Assembly (NCBI RefSeq): GCF_000003815.2
Contig: NC_049986.1
Span: 7,831,918 to 7,895,917, forward strand
Origin: Branchiostoma floridae
Taxonomy: Eukaryota > Chordata > Leptocardii > Amphioxiformes > Branchiostomatidae
DNA: 64,000 nucleotides
Reading direction: 5' to 3'
This document shows, piece by piece, positions 36,067 to 48,900 of the stretch (position 1 is its first letter; every line of letters starts with the position of its first letter). The notes under the pieces are model-generated. The model searched no databases and had not been told where the DNA came from. It saw only the letters and a list, made by a program, of their open reading frames with translations. The position numbers and the translations under genes were made by a program.

Positions 36067-36964
36067 GCGGGAAAACCCATACAGCCAGTATTTTCCTGGA
36101 ATATCTGGTCGTCTGGGTGAAGAAAAAAATCTTTCAGGGCCGCTGACTGAGAACCATAAGATTTAAGAAAAGCGTAGAAGGATTCTTCCGAATGTACTTT
36201 GGGTATCACGAGGCCTGTTAACTTGGTGGAAAGTATCGACGGAGGTAACATATGCTATGAAGTCGACTTTTTTTACTACTCGTTGACGACTAGAATGAAT
36301 AGGCGGAATCTGATACAGATTCGGGCAGAATTTAACGGGACAGTGTGCCCCGCATTGAGATCATAAAATGTAGAATTTAAGTACTTGCTGTCCACCATGT
36401 GCACGTAGACGATCATATAGCAAAGGGTTAGACCTACCCTTTTGGGTATATGTAAAATGGCAAAATTTTGTGACTGTAGTTGCATATTTATATCCGAGTT
36501 TGGCAACTTCGAGGTTTATCCTCATGGTGAACAGTGCTAGTGCATTAGTCAGAAATGTGCAACTAACCTTCCTTAATCGTGAAGCTGTAGCTCTATTATA
36601 CCAATACAGAAGCTATCGGCGGATTCTTATAGTGATTAACACAGTGGTTAACGTTAATAAAGAACAAGTCTGATGATAACATTACAATCGATTATGTGCT
36701 ATTCACTTTTTTCACTTTATTATTATCTCAATGAAAAATTGAGACATTGTTTTGGGTGTGTCTGTGTGACTGTGTGACTGTGTGTCTGTATGTGTGTGTT
36801 ACTGTTTCCGGCTTTTTGTGGCCAGCCCAACTTTAGAACCTCTGGATGGATAGTAATGATTTGTTAAGTGGATAGAGGTTGGGAAGACGAAGGACTGGTA
36901 TGTGACTTTGGTACTGCAGCAGAACTTCACCATCAAAAAGGCTATTGAACTACTTTTTTACAAT

Positions 36965-38037
36965 AAAAAATCACTTAAAAGAAACCTACATTGGGGATAC
37001 TGAGAGATACATCACTTAAGACCAGGTTCCTTGAGCACAAACGCCCGAGTTTAACCACCTCAGAAGTTCCCAACACATACATATTGAGTCTCCGGGTCAT
37101 TCAGTCTCACTGGACAAAGTTAAAATCTTGGACACAGAACTAGAATTTTTCGCTAGACACAGAACTAGACTTTCGCGACGAGAAGCAGAACTCCAGTTAG
37201 AGGCTCTGAGGAAGATGACAGGTATCGAAACGTCAGCAGGTGAGAAAAAAATGGTTGTGTTGAACGAATGAATGAATATCTGGTTTATTAGCACCAAACA
37301 AGTGCGCATATACATGTACATATCATTGCAGCCATACAAGGCCGAATTGGTGTATGATAATGATACATTTGTTAAAAACTTCATTAAGACGCATTCAACA
37401 ATGATACAATATAAAGTAGTGTGCTATTTTTTAATCTTGATGATCTGCATTTAAACTGTGTGTAGTTGTCCTTTGTACGTAGTTCCCTGCCATGAACACT
37501 TCCCCGTTTTGGGGGTAACCAGTCAGGGAATAGTGGACACTTCGACACAGCTGCAGACAATGCAAATTTCAAGCAAAGACTACTTCGTCTCAGGTACAGG
37601 GAAGTAAGTGACAGCTGTTCTAAGGCTCTGTCGTAGCCAGCGTAGTGTCTACCTAGAATTATTCTGCACGTCCTCTTTTGTACAGATTCAATACACTTTG
37701 ACTGGAGAGCAGTGAGACCTGGATGCCACACTGGGCAAGCATAATCTAACACTGGCCTTACAAACGCCACAGATGTGTCAAAGAAAACTCTTATGTCCTA
37801 TCAAAGAAGCCATCTACATCAGAGCTTTACAACCATCCCTGAATAGAGACAGTGGGCGCCATAGACTTCCTGCAACCTATGATCCACTGTTCAATGAGTC
37901 TCGTGTTTTATTTGCATAACGTGACGTTACGACAGCACTGGATTGTTCATTCCTAGACAAAGACTGATGCTGTGCAGTCGAAAATTTGGGTGAGTCCAAT
38001 TTTTGTGTTGGAAATTACAGTTCAACTATTTCAAGAG
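36965..38037 (+). mobile_element. Penelope-like element fragment, interrupted by a LINE (arm A)
   Basis: 36965-37155 encodes part of a Penelope-like GIY-YIG endonuclease region ('YIGDTERYITLKTRFLEHKR'). It resumes at 37779 ('CATCTACATCAGAGCTTTAC') and runs through the 3' tail to 38037. The break is filled by 37156-37778. The uninterrupted equivalent is 41958-41558. Confidence 0.75.
37156..37778 (-). mobile_element. 5'-truncated LINE nested in the Penelope-like element
   Basis: 37770-37384 encodes the C-terminal part of a CR1/jockey-type reverse transcriptase ORF ('FVRPVLDYACPVWHPGLTA', 'IESVQKRTCRIILG'). A 3'UTR follows at about 37383-37262. The first about 100 bases (37156-37261) are other retroelement sequence containing 'GAAACGTCAGCAGG'. 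5' truncation is usual for LINEs. Confidence 0.75.
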
Positions 38038-38639
38038 GTGGCCGATGTAGCTATACGTGGCCGATGTAGGTGGCTCTTTTGCGGCGAGAACACAATCCCA
38101 AACGTGGTTAAGTTTGTACTCCTCCTCCTCCCTGTTCATCACTGGGGGTGACCCGATTAATACGAAGTATAGGGAAAAATGGAATTGTAAAATGGCCATG
38201 GCCATATTGTTGCAATTTATAATTTATTTGACCCTATTCTTATTTCAAGATAGCAGCAAATTCCGCTGGTGCGAGAATTTATCGAACCCCGCTGATAATT
38301 TTACGTGCGGCACGGACTAAGGTATTGCAACAAGTACAGCACTAATTTTGAGAGAAAAGATGGCATTTTAGCCATGGTGTGTCATGGAATTTGAAGTTAG
38401 CAATCCATTTTGGTGTCTCGGAACGCAGATAGAGGTTATTGATAGGGCGTTCCTGTCATTGAAGTGTTCTCCCCTTCACCGAGAAAGCAGCTATCTATTT
38501 ATATTTCAGCAATACCATAGGTATGGTAAAATATATTGTATTCGTAATTATATTCCAGCCATACCATAGGTGAATATATGGTATTCGTAATGTTTCTTCT
38601 TTCTTTTTTCTTTCTCCTGTCAAATCTTCAAATCGAATC

Positions 38640-39180
38640 AACTCCGTCGTTCCTGGACCGAATGACTTGAAATCTGGCACAAGGGTAGAGTGGACCAATA
38701 CCCTTAGGTTTTGTTTTTATTCTTTTTATATCTACCTTTAAAATGATTTTATTCATGTTTTCTGCAATGCAATTTTTATGTACATTTTGGCCCCCTGTAC
38801 CCTGGTATTACAGCCGAATGACCTCCAATTTGGTACAGAGGTGCCATAACCATATGCCCACAAAAATCCAATAACAGTTGTGGCATGTAGTACACCAAAA
38901 TGCCTAATTTTTACATTTTTTGCCTCCCCAAAAAGACATTTTTGGCTCCTATACCCTCATTTTACCACCAAACGACCTGAACTTTGGTCTGGAGTTCCGT
39001 CTACGTATGCGCACATGGACGCAATAACACTTTTGGCAAAAAAATACAGCGAAATGCTTAATTTGGGGATTTTTGGCCATTGTTTGACCAAAAACGTACG
39101 CCTTTGGCTCCTGTTCCCCGATCTTACAACCAAATGACCTAAATTTTGGTAAATAGGTGCACTGGATATTTATTCAAATG
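38640..39180. repeat. Degenerate tandem repeats in the inverted-duplication spacer
   Basis: A unit of roughly 150-180 bases recurs about four times, each with 'TTTTGGCTCCT', 'ACCAAATGACCT' and 'AATTTTGGT' blocks (near 38650, 38785, 38940, 39110). Units are strongly diverged. Confidence 0.55.
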
Positions 39181-39499
39181 ACCCATGTACAATGCTGGCA
39201 TAAACCACTAAAATGATATATTTGGGAATTTTGTTTGGTAATTTTCCACTGGCCAGAGGGATCAATGACCTCAAGGTCGTTGACCTCCCACATAAAGACA
39301 GCATGTGCACATGTCTATATACTAGTAACTAGCTTTCTATTGTAAGCTCCTCGCAATTCAGCCCCTGGCTGCAAAGAGTGAGTAGTCGGTCCACCGAATA
39401 ACAATAATAATAATAATAACTTGATTAAAGGGGCAACCAATTATGCAGCCTAAGTCAAGTAGTTTTTGGACTTTGGTGATTATGTCAAAGTGTTTCAGT

Positions 39500-39800
39500 G
39501 TGGTTATTTTTTGACTGGTCTAATTTGCAATTTTATATAGGGTGTGCTGGAAGAGTCCATTCTTACACGGAGGGGGGATTTTTTAAATCCAATTTTGGGA
39601 CTTTGGTGATTACGTCTAAGTCCAAATTTAGCGGATGTATTTTTGGACTGCACCACTTTGCATAGGGGCATCGCAAGAAGAGTCCATTCTTCACGGAGGG
39701 GGATGTTTTCAAATTTAGTTTTAGACGGGTGATGATTCAATATTCCATTTTTAGCGGAAGTGTTTTTGGACTGGTCTATTTTACCTAAAGTCTCATCAGT
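39500..39800 (-). repeat. Diverged tandem repeat with a shadow open frame
   Basis: 'AGAGTCCATTCTT' followed by 'CACGGAGGGGG' occurs near 39554 and 39679, with 'AGCGG(A)...TTTTTGGACTG' between. The minus open frame over it shows repeated 'QSKNTSAK', reflecting the DNA repeat; I do not regard it as a gene. Confidence 0.5.
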
Positions 39801-40093
39801 AGAAGTGACTATTAAACAAAAGTGTTTCATTTTTGCACATGGATGATTTTGGAATAGTCTATTGTTGCATGGGGAGAGAGATGGCTGAAATATGCTTTAT
39901 TTGCTCTCAAGCAAATGTCGGCCTTTCTATTGTTTAGATATGATTCTAACTCCTTTGTTATCAACTCACCTAAGACAGCAAAATTTGGTGACAATACGTA
40001 AGTTATATCATACATATACAAAAAGATTTATTTTGTTTGTAAATGTGAATACCCACTGATCATGAAAAGGCAAGTAACAAAAATGTCGGCTAC

Positions 40094-40504
40094 CTGCAGA
40101 CGTGTATGTTCCGTAACGCTTCAAATCCTCGCCTTCTCCGTACGTGTGTGTGTAGATGCTCTTGGGACTTGTCATGACGGACACGCCCGCGGGAACAGCC
40201 CTGATGGACAGGAGGGGATTGGGTTGGCGGCCCGCTGGTTTCCACCTCCCCCTGAGGTAACGCCTGCCGCTACCCGGCACCCCATGTAAAGACGGCGGCA
40301 GATCTTCATCCTTGATCGTGTAGTACGCTCTCTCTGCTTCTGCGTACGTGCCCGAAGAAGTTTCTTGGCCTTGTTGCCGCTGGTCAGAGGCGTCTTTGGG
40401 CTGATGGACAGGAGGGTTGGGGCGGCGGTCCGCTGGATTGGCCGCTGCCGGGGCCCGAGAAAGGGGACCGGGTTGGCTCTGCTTGCTCGGGCATTTGCAC
40501 CGTA
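40094..40504 (-). CDS. Candidate internal exon, unidentified protein with Tyr-rich tail motifs
   Basis: A 411-base segment on the minus strand is open in one frame between a possible acceptor (GCATAG before 40504) and a possible donor (GCAG/GTAGCC after 40094), with compatible phases (2 in, 1 out). It encodes a Cys-containing start ('RCKCPSKQSQ'), a Pro/Ala-rich stretch with an internal repeat ('PADRRPNP', 'PAGRQPNP'), 'ERAYYTIKDEDLPP' and 'SIYTHTYGEGEDLKRYGTY'. Tyrosine spacing resembles receptor cytoplasmic tails, but no domain is recognised. It is GC-rich against AT-rich surroundings and lies in the spacer between the inverted arms. Neighbouring exons were not found. Confidence 0.42.
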
Positions 40505-41041
40505 CTATGCAGGTTTAGTGTATAACTGTACGTGAATGATACCTTAATTAGTCTGACGACGCAAGACGACATTTACGTTTGTTTGGGATGATGACGTGGC
40601 ATTAGGTGGTACGAATGACAGTTTGTTTCTGGCGACGCCTCAGGAGTTAGCCTGATAGTATAGTATGCGTCCGATTGCAAGAATTCACAAAATCGTACCG
40701 GAATTTCTGGAATTTTTTCCGCACATGCGTAGTCGCATCATCTGAGTATTCCCTGGGCAATTTATTTTGAAGCAATTGTCATGTGATCTATTGATATGGA
40801 AAAGACAAGGCCTTTGCTGCTATGTATCTAACATTTCCCATTTCCGTCAATTTGTTTCTTTTAGCAAAGGAAACACTGTCATAATCTATGTTTAAAATAC
40901 GCTTATTTATTTTATGGCAAATGAGAATAATTTGTTGACGTTATAGATTTTAATCCCACTATGTTGCTGATAAGAGCAAACTTAAGAACTAGGAACACTA
41001 TGCTTATGTTTTAAATACATTTTCGTTTCACTTTTAAAGAT

Positions 41042-41045
<4 letters not shown>

Positions 41046-41103
<58 letters not shown>
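41046..41103. repeat. (TA)n microsatellite
   Basis: About 29 uninterrupted TA units. Confidence 0.98.
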
Positions 41104-41106
<3 letters not shown>

Positions 41107-41194
41107 AACAGAAGGGGTTTCTTGTACGTAGACTTATTGTGTGATAAAAGTAATCTTTTGTATGAGGGTTTTCATTTATTTGTGTGCTTTGTAT

Positions 41195-41515
41195 CGGGTT
41201 TAGGGGCGGGTATCGGTGCGGTACAAAACCGGGTTTTCTTCTTGGACCGGTCCGGAAAAAGCGGACATGAAAAAAATCATTGACCGGATGTTTGACCCAT
41301 TTAAAAATGTACCGGCAGCCCTTCACGTGTTTTGGGGCTTAAATGTCCAAGCAAATAACAAAAAGCAAAGTAGAGTAGAGTTGATAGTCATTTTCATCAA
41401 GTTTCCAGAGTCAGACTTGGTCTAAAATAGGGACGGTTAGAGTTGTTTGCATGAAAATATGATTTTAAAACGCCAATGGACGTCGGGTACTCCACCTAAT
41501 AGAATCCTTTGTTAG
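41195..41515. mobile_element. GGTCCGG TIR element, inverted diverged copy
   Basis: Reverse-orientation relative of 16965-17393, sharing 'TTGGACCGGTCCGG', 'GTTTTGGGGCTTAAATG'-type and 'TTTTAAAACGCCAAT' blocks. Confidence 0.5.
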
Positions 41516-41557
41516 CAAATTGGACAATTGTTTTGAGTAAAATGCGTTCACAGATAC

Positions 41558-41958
41558 CTCTTGAAATAGTTGAACTGTAATTTCCAACACAAAAATTGGA
41601 CTCACCCAAATTTTCGACTACACAGTATCAGTCTTTGTCAAGGAATAAACAATCCACTGCTGTCGTAACGTCACGTTATGCAAATAAAACACGTGACTCA
41701 TTGAGCAGTGGATCATAGGTTGCAGGAAGGAAGTCTATGGCACCAACCGTTACTATTCAAGGATAGATGTAAAGCTCTGATGTAGATGGCTTCTTTGATC
41801 CTCTAGCGAAAAAGTCTAGTTCTGTGTCCAAGATTTTTACTTTGTCCAGTGAGACGGAATGACCCGGAGACTCAATATGTATGTGTTGGGAAACTTCGAA
41901 GGTGGTTGAAGTGATCTATCTCTCAGTCTCCCCAATGTAGGTTTCTTTAAAGTGATTT
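41558..41958 (-). mobile_element. Penelope-like element fragment, uninterrupted (arm B)
   Basis: Reading right to left: the GIY-YIG-side block 'YIGETER'-like (41945 region), 'HIESPGHSVSLDKVKILDTE', then 'KEAIYIRALHLSLNS', a stop and the AT-rich tail to 41558. It matches 36965-37155 plus 37779-38037. Confidence 0.75.
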
Positions 41959-42908
41959 CTTTAGTGTTAAAAGTAGTTCAATAGCCTTTTTGATGTTCTT
42001 TTGGTGAAGTTCTGCTGCAGTACCAAAGTCACATACCAGAGAGCCAAAAATCGACCTTGGCCTTTGTCTTCCTTGGCCTCTATCCACTTACCAAATAACA
42101 TTGCAATCCATCCAGAGGTTCTAAAGTTGTGCTGACCACAACTATCAGGAAAAACAAACACACGGACACACACAAATAACAATATCTCCATTTGGAGATC
42201 ATGGAGATAATAATGAAGTGAAAAAAAATGAATAGCACATAACGGATTGTTATGTTCTCATCAGACTTGTTTTATTATTAACGTCACGTACATATGCATG
42301 GATCTATGTGTTAATCACTATAAGAATCCACCGATAGCTTCTGTATTGGTAAAATTGAACTACAGCTTCACGATTAAAGTTACTTACACGTACATGATTT
42401 GTGACTATGACACTAGCACTGTCCACCATGATACTGCTGGCATGACATGAGGAAACCTTGGAGTTGCCAGACAAACTTTGATCTAATATGCAACTGCAGT
42501 CAGAAAAATTTGCCATTATACACATACTCAAAAGGATAGGTCAAACTCTTAGTATAATCGTCTACGTGTACATGGTGGACAGTACGTACGTAAATTCTCC
42601 ATTTTATAATCTCAATGCGGAGCACACTGTCCCGTTTATTCTGCCCGAATCTGTATCAGATTCAGCCTATTCATTTGAATTCTAGCCGAGTGTCGACTTC
42701 ATAACACATTTAAGCTCCGTCGATAATTTTCACCAAATTAACTGGCCTCGTGATACCCAATGTACATCCAGAAGAATCCTTATACACAATGTACAAAGAA
42801 TTTCTACGCTTTTCTTAAATCTTATGGTTCTCAGCCAGCGGCCCTGAATTTTTTTCACCCCGATGACCAGATATTCCAGGAAAATACTGCCTGTATGGGT
42901 TTTCCCGC

Positions 42909-45900
42909 TCAGACGTTTGTGTCGGCTGAGTTCCCGGAAGGTGCTGCATCGGTCTTCTTTGTGGGCTGGAGGATATATGAAGGAAAAGGGTGCAGTTTTG
43001 TGAGATATCGCCAGGTGCTGCCACTTATACAGTTGCAGATAATTTGAAGTTCGCTTGGATCAACATGTTTTCTGCCTATCATGTGACGGCTGTCAGACTT
43101 TGGCAGTGAGTTTAGTTTACAATCTACCAAACGGACTTCTGCTTAGCGATTACCCATGCCCCATTCAGAATCGCATCACTAGGGCCATGTTGATTTGATT
43201 ATTTGGATGACATCCCCCGGGAACCCCAAAACATATGCAAGCGTGCGAAAAAAAAAACGTTTGGCAAAAAAAAAGTTGCCTTTGATACGAACTTATAGTG
43301 GTTAGGAAGGTTGAAGAAATGACTAAACACAGAGAGTATGGCACACCAAATTATAGATTCTTCATTTTTCCTTTTCACATATTCTCTATGACCTTGGAAG
43401 CGACATTGACATTTGTGATTTAGGTATACTTTTTCCAATTTTTTCCCCAATCTACCGTACATTACTCATTCTATAGCAACATTTTCTTTCAAAACGAAAT
43501 TTGATGCTATACAGATGCTAACCCTATAACCAAATCAACATGGCTTATATCCAGGAAGGACCATGACTTCAATGGATGAATCAAATAGTGTAACAAAGTC
43601 CATTTACGAGCAAAGAGCTGCAATGATCAAGGGTCACTATAGCTCAATCAATGGAGAAAATGGCACATAGAATAATCATATATTACATACATCACATTAT
43701 CTTTGTTTGAAACTATATTAAATCGAACAGCATCAAAGAAGACATTCTTGCCATCAGCTGAGACACCTGAAGGCTCTAAACTTACCTTAGACGTGCGCTT
43801 ATCCCATATTACTTCGATTCCCATGATGCACAGCGCCAAGATGGCGGCCACCACGAGCTCGACGAACATCGGCATGATGTCCCGATAGTCCACTGGATTA
43901 ACATGGCTGTAGGAAACCTCGGGGTGACGTTCTGGTCGAGGGCACTTTTCAGAATACTGCGAACACAACAATTCATCATTTATGTTTAATAGAACCTAAT
44001 ATTTGGGGGGGGGGGGCGTGTCTTATTTCTCTTCTTCTCCAAACAAATATAAAGGTCAAAGACCTTGGATCAGACGGCTGTCATTATTGTCACTGGTGAA
44101 GCAGCAGACGCCCTGTGGTGTTCGATTACATTATACAGCAAGTGGCAGGACATAATTTGAATTGGTGCTAGTCACCGTATTTATGATTGATTCAATCTAT
44201 TTTATGTTGGCTTATCAAACGTTAACCATGAATGCACAAACTAGAAAGACACAATTACAACGTGTATCTTGGAGCAACAGACAGTTCATTGTATTATCTA
44301 AAAGCATATATTCTAATTGCTGATGATCAGATAGGTAACAATCAGCATAAAATATTCATGATAGATTCCAAAGACACAATGTTTTTTTTTATTTATTTAT
44401 TGAACTTATAGAGTGGCCCCTTCAGCCCTGTTGTTTGTGTGTCAGGTCAGTAATAATCAGTGTATTGTCTGAAATCATTGTGAATTTCTTATCATTATTT
44501 TACAAAAAAGAATACGGGATTTGAGCATTTTGTGTGCTTAACGGACATACATTATAATCTAAACTGGCGCAGATGAATTCAAAGGAAAAGCCTGTATATG
44601 CGCCGGCCCCTAGGGGTCATGCTCGAAAATGAAAAAAAAAAAAAACAGCTTTTAAACTGTCCAGCTGAGCGCTTCTTCCAAATTGTGACCTAAGCATAAC
44701 TGGTCATAGAAAAGTCCCGCAACACTTACAATCCATTTCTGGTACAGAAGGTTCAGCTTGCCGCTCTCCTTCAGCTGCAAGATGGCGTTGTTGAGCGGCT
44801 TTCTCAGTGGGGAATCCGCCTGCAGTCCGATGGCCTGGGACCTGGGATCTGTGAAGGTGTTGCCCTCCTTGACGGACATCAGATCGCACGGCTTCCGATT
44901 GCTGTAGAATTGGGCCGTCGACGACTCTGCGATGAAGGCGACCCCTCCCTCGCGGGCCAGCCTTACTCCCTCATCCGTATTACTCACCAATGTTGCCTTC
45001 TGATGAATACGGTTGTAGGAATCAATGGGAGAGCTCTTGAACGTGAGATCGACCCTTCCAAACCTGATGAAGACTGGACGGATCTCGTCGGTTGCCGCCA
45101 GATCATCGAACGACTGCACGGGGGCCATGGGGGAAGCGATCGGGCCGGGGATGAAGAGGCCCACGATGGCGCCAGTACAAAGGATGAGCGTCCAGACGAC
45201 GAAGCCGAACCAGAAGACGAAGAGAAATCGTCCGGAGACGGAGCGGGGCGAGTAGTCCACCCCCTGCCAGCTCATGGCGCTGTAGCAGATCCACAGGCTG
45301 TGCCCGAAGGTCGACAGTCGGCTCGCCTCGCCGACCTCTGCCGAGTACGCCCGATTCTCGTACGGACTGACCCGAATGATGACGAACAGGACGATGCCGC
45401 TCAGGAGGAACGACGCAATGACCATAAACCATACAGGCATAGTCATGACGGCTCTCCACCATTCCCTGCCTGCGATCTGAAAAATACCATTTTACCTTTA
45501 ATCATTTTTTGGAAATAAAACTAAATTAATTGACCGTCTGTTATCTTCCCCAGGGCAGTTCTGACTGGTTCGAACTGCATGTAGCTATATAGGTGTCGTT
45601 GCTTACAGATGCGGACCCAAACGTAAAGTGTTTACAGACATACAACGAGCTACAGCTATAGCTGTAGGGCAACATGAACCAGTCAGAATCGCCCTACACA
45701 GACGGTCACCGAAACGTCAGTCGAAAAAACAACACTTAGCTGTGTATAATGGAGATAGTTATTCAGCGTCCTACCAACCCGATGAAACGGGTATACTGTT
45801 TATCTTGCCAGAATGTTTTAGGCTTGTACGTCTGTCTGTGAACAGCATAACTCGAGAAGCCTTGGATGGATCCTGATGACATTTGGTTGGTTGCAATCGG

Positions 45901-48900
45901 TAGGGTTGGGAAAACGAAGGTCAAATTTGATAGTCGACCCCCTAGCGGCTTCCTAAGGTACTGCAGCTGAACTTCCATTTTCGATAACTCTTTGACTGAT
46001 CGACTCCTGTCTTCGTCAAGGAATGGATAATCAACTGCTTCGGTCACGTGATGTAGATAGCACGTCTGAAGGTCGTATCTCACTGGACTTGCTGCGGCAC
46101 TGCGGGGTTCGTTCACTGCAGCACTGTTGTGTTATTTTCGATGATTTTTCAGATATTGCGTAGTACGTAAAACTATGACTTAGAAGAAAAAACGCACAAA
46201 ACGTAAGAAAATGCGGTCTTAAATTTATCTCTGAAATTCGATGAGTTATCTTTCGAACCCCGCACTGCCGCACCGGTGCCCCACGTGCAGTGAGATACCG
46301 CCTTGACTATGTACATGCAAGTTGCGTAAGTTGCCTTCTACCAACACAGATGAACTTTCAAGTCAAGATACTCTTTTTTGTTTATCTTAGCCTGGATCAT
46401 ACATGTATAAACCGACCTGCATTCCAGGCAAAGGCTTCTTGACCAATATCTCCAGACGTTCGTCTAACACGACGGTACTGAAGTCGATCACTGTCTCCCT
46501 TGGGGAGGCTATGGTCAACCCCAGAGCTATATCCATGTCCTGTAAGAACAGAGGCAATGCTAAGGTCATAAGTTGCAAGAGGCCCTGCCAAAAAAAGAAA
46601 GAAAGAGGGGTCTCGGATATCCATATGCTGTCATCAGGCAAATATGCCTAGCACCTATGGGCTTTAGTCAGAACTACTTTTAGACACCTCACTCTGAGTA
46701 AGCTCGTAGCTCTCCGCCATATCACATGTAAACTAGAAGGATAGAATAAACATAGTCCACTATACATGTCATCGTCCCTGGTCGTCAATCCCTAACCAAG
46801 AAATAGTTACATTGAGCCAGAGGACACAACACAACAGGTAGCTTTTGTCGCTTTCGTGTGCTCGACGCCTACATGCATGTGGCCCCGTGGGGTCCGCCCT
46901 CAAGATTTTTTTTTCAAACTTGCAATTAAAATCAACCCGGGACTCGACAACAGATAGACACCGTAACCCGATAGTGAAAACACCACGGGTACTAACGACC
47001 TATATTTCTGTACAATCAGAGCTTTGGCTCCGCCTAAAACACGTCAAAGACACCCGGAGTCAAACCCATGCTTTGTTCACCGGTTGCCCAACTGTGTCTA
47101 TAGCGTTGTAAATAGCGTTTGCCTCACCCCTCTGATGAGCTCGCCGACCATGCCGACCCAGGTCCCATCGTCCTGCAGGTAACCGTACCTCTGGTCGTCC
47201 GGCTCCTTGATAATGAAGTCATACCCGAGGATTGCCGTCAGCTCCGTCAGGAGGTCCTTGTGAAACCCCTCGTACGTGCCATCGTCTCTCTTATTCAGGA
47301 ACCCGGGGTACTGAAGGGAGGAAATATTTAGTAAGGAGGTCAAAGTTGCCTAGACTGTTATGTAGTCTCTAATGGTGGAGACAAGACAGACTGACGATAT
47401 ATGTAAAGGTGGACTCTCACTGCACTTGGGGCACGGGTGCGTCACTGCGGGGTTTGGTCACTGCGGCACTGTTTTGTTATTTTTGCGATATTTAATAATT
47501 TAGATTAAGGGTAATACGTAAAAGCATGACTTAGAAGACCACGAATTGAACAAACGGAAGAAAATTCGTTCATTATCTCTGAAATTAGTTGAGTCATCTA
47601 CGAACCCTGCAGTGTCGTACCGGTGCCCCAAGTGCAGTTAGAGTCCACCTTGAAGCTATTTATCTGCACTTTCTGTCGTGACCCCAACGTAGCTCTGAGT
47701 TAAAATCAACCCGGGGCCCAGTGACGTCTATAGACGCCGTGACCTAATCGTGGAAAAACCGAGAGGTACCCCGGCCTGTTGTACCTGGCAGTCTTCCGGG
47801 ACGAATTCGTGGCTTTTAGGGGGCACCGATGCATTAAAGGGGTCCTATACTCCAGAAGGGAATGTTTTTTCCCAATAGATTAGGTATCAGTGAACCCGCT
47901 ATCAGCAGTCTTTTTGCAGAATTTTGCTTGTGGTGAATTGCGCAAGGTACGTTTGTAGATCACACTAAACCCATGCAGACCCTTCCCATCCATTTCCTAT
48001 ACGTATAGACACTTCCTTCACCGTGAATATTTTTGGCATGAATGAGATGTGTACTCCAAGACGGTTAATTGTTCACAATACATCAAACCTTTGCACAATA
48101 TAGAATGCTTTTTGATGTACGCGAGACTAGTGGGTATTCTCTGTCAGTCAGGTTCTTTTTGCGTAGATAAGTGTCATAGTCTGTATAGACTGACTGACAT
48201 AGATATATGAAGTAGCATGCATGTTTTACTTCCAAAAACTAATATCTATCGGAAAATAACACGCTCTTGTGGAGTTTAGGACTCTACGACGGCCACATTA
48301 AAAACAGCGTTTGAACACCTAGGATATCTTCAGTGTGTGTTCCACCTGAGATGCTTAATTAGCAGATCTTCTTTAAGTTGGTCTTTCTTTCATTGTGGCG
48401 ATATTTAGATACCCGGCGGAATGGTAAAAGTTGACGCTACAGAAAAGCTGGGTTTCGATCATACGATCCAATGAAAGCTCGTGAACAGCTGAAATGAGAT
48501 GGAAAAACATTCTGGAATCATGTTATGGACCAGATACGTATCAGTATACTCGAAATAAAGCGAAACGTTACCTCTATGGAGCCGACAACAATAGTTCTGG
48601 AACGGATGTCACCTGTAACAAAAGAGTAAAAACAGGGGGTCATCAAATAGCAGTGTAGATTCTCAAGCAACCCCAGGTCACTGTGAAAAACGTGAACGTC
48701 AATGAAGTTGTGACCATTCCTACAATAAAGTAGAATTCAAAGAGCTATCTTCTATTGGTATTTTCTGGTTTGAAGTAGATCGTACGAAATTCGCTGTGCC
48801 ATTCTGACGACATGGTGCAGTGGCAATACTCAAAATTACAAGTTTGGAGACCTCACATCTCCATGAAATGTTCTGATTATGCAAATGACTTCTACATAAT

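Larger units (their letters stand above)
29205..38040 (+). repeat. Inverted duplication, arm A
   Basis: Exons, parts of introns, and 5' and 3' flanks match arm B (41555-50680) in reverse orientation. Upstream of exon 1 the match includes 'GACCATCTTGAAAACATCTT' and 'GGTCGGTTTCTGCTCAACTC'. Downstream it runs through the 3'UTR, a dispersed repeat and a Penelope-like fragment to about 38040. Boundaries are estimates by eye. Confidence 0.88.

Noticed and set aside
39504-39830. 108-codon minus open frame with 'QSKNTSAK' repeats
   Set aside because: The repeats follow a DNA-level tandem duplication in non-coding spacer. No gene signals.
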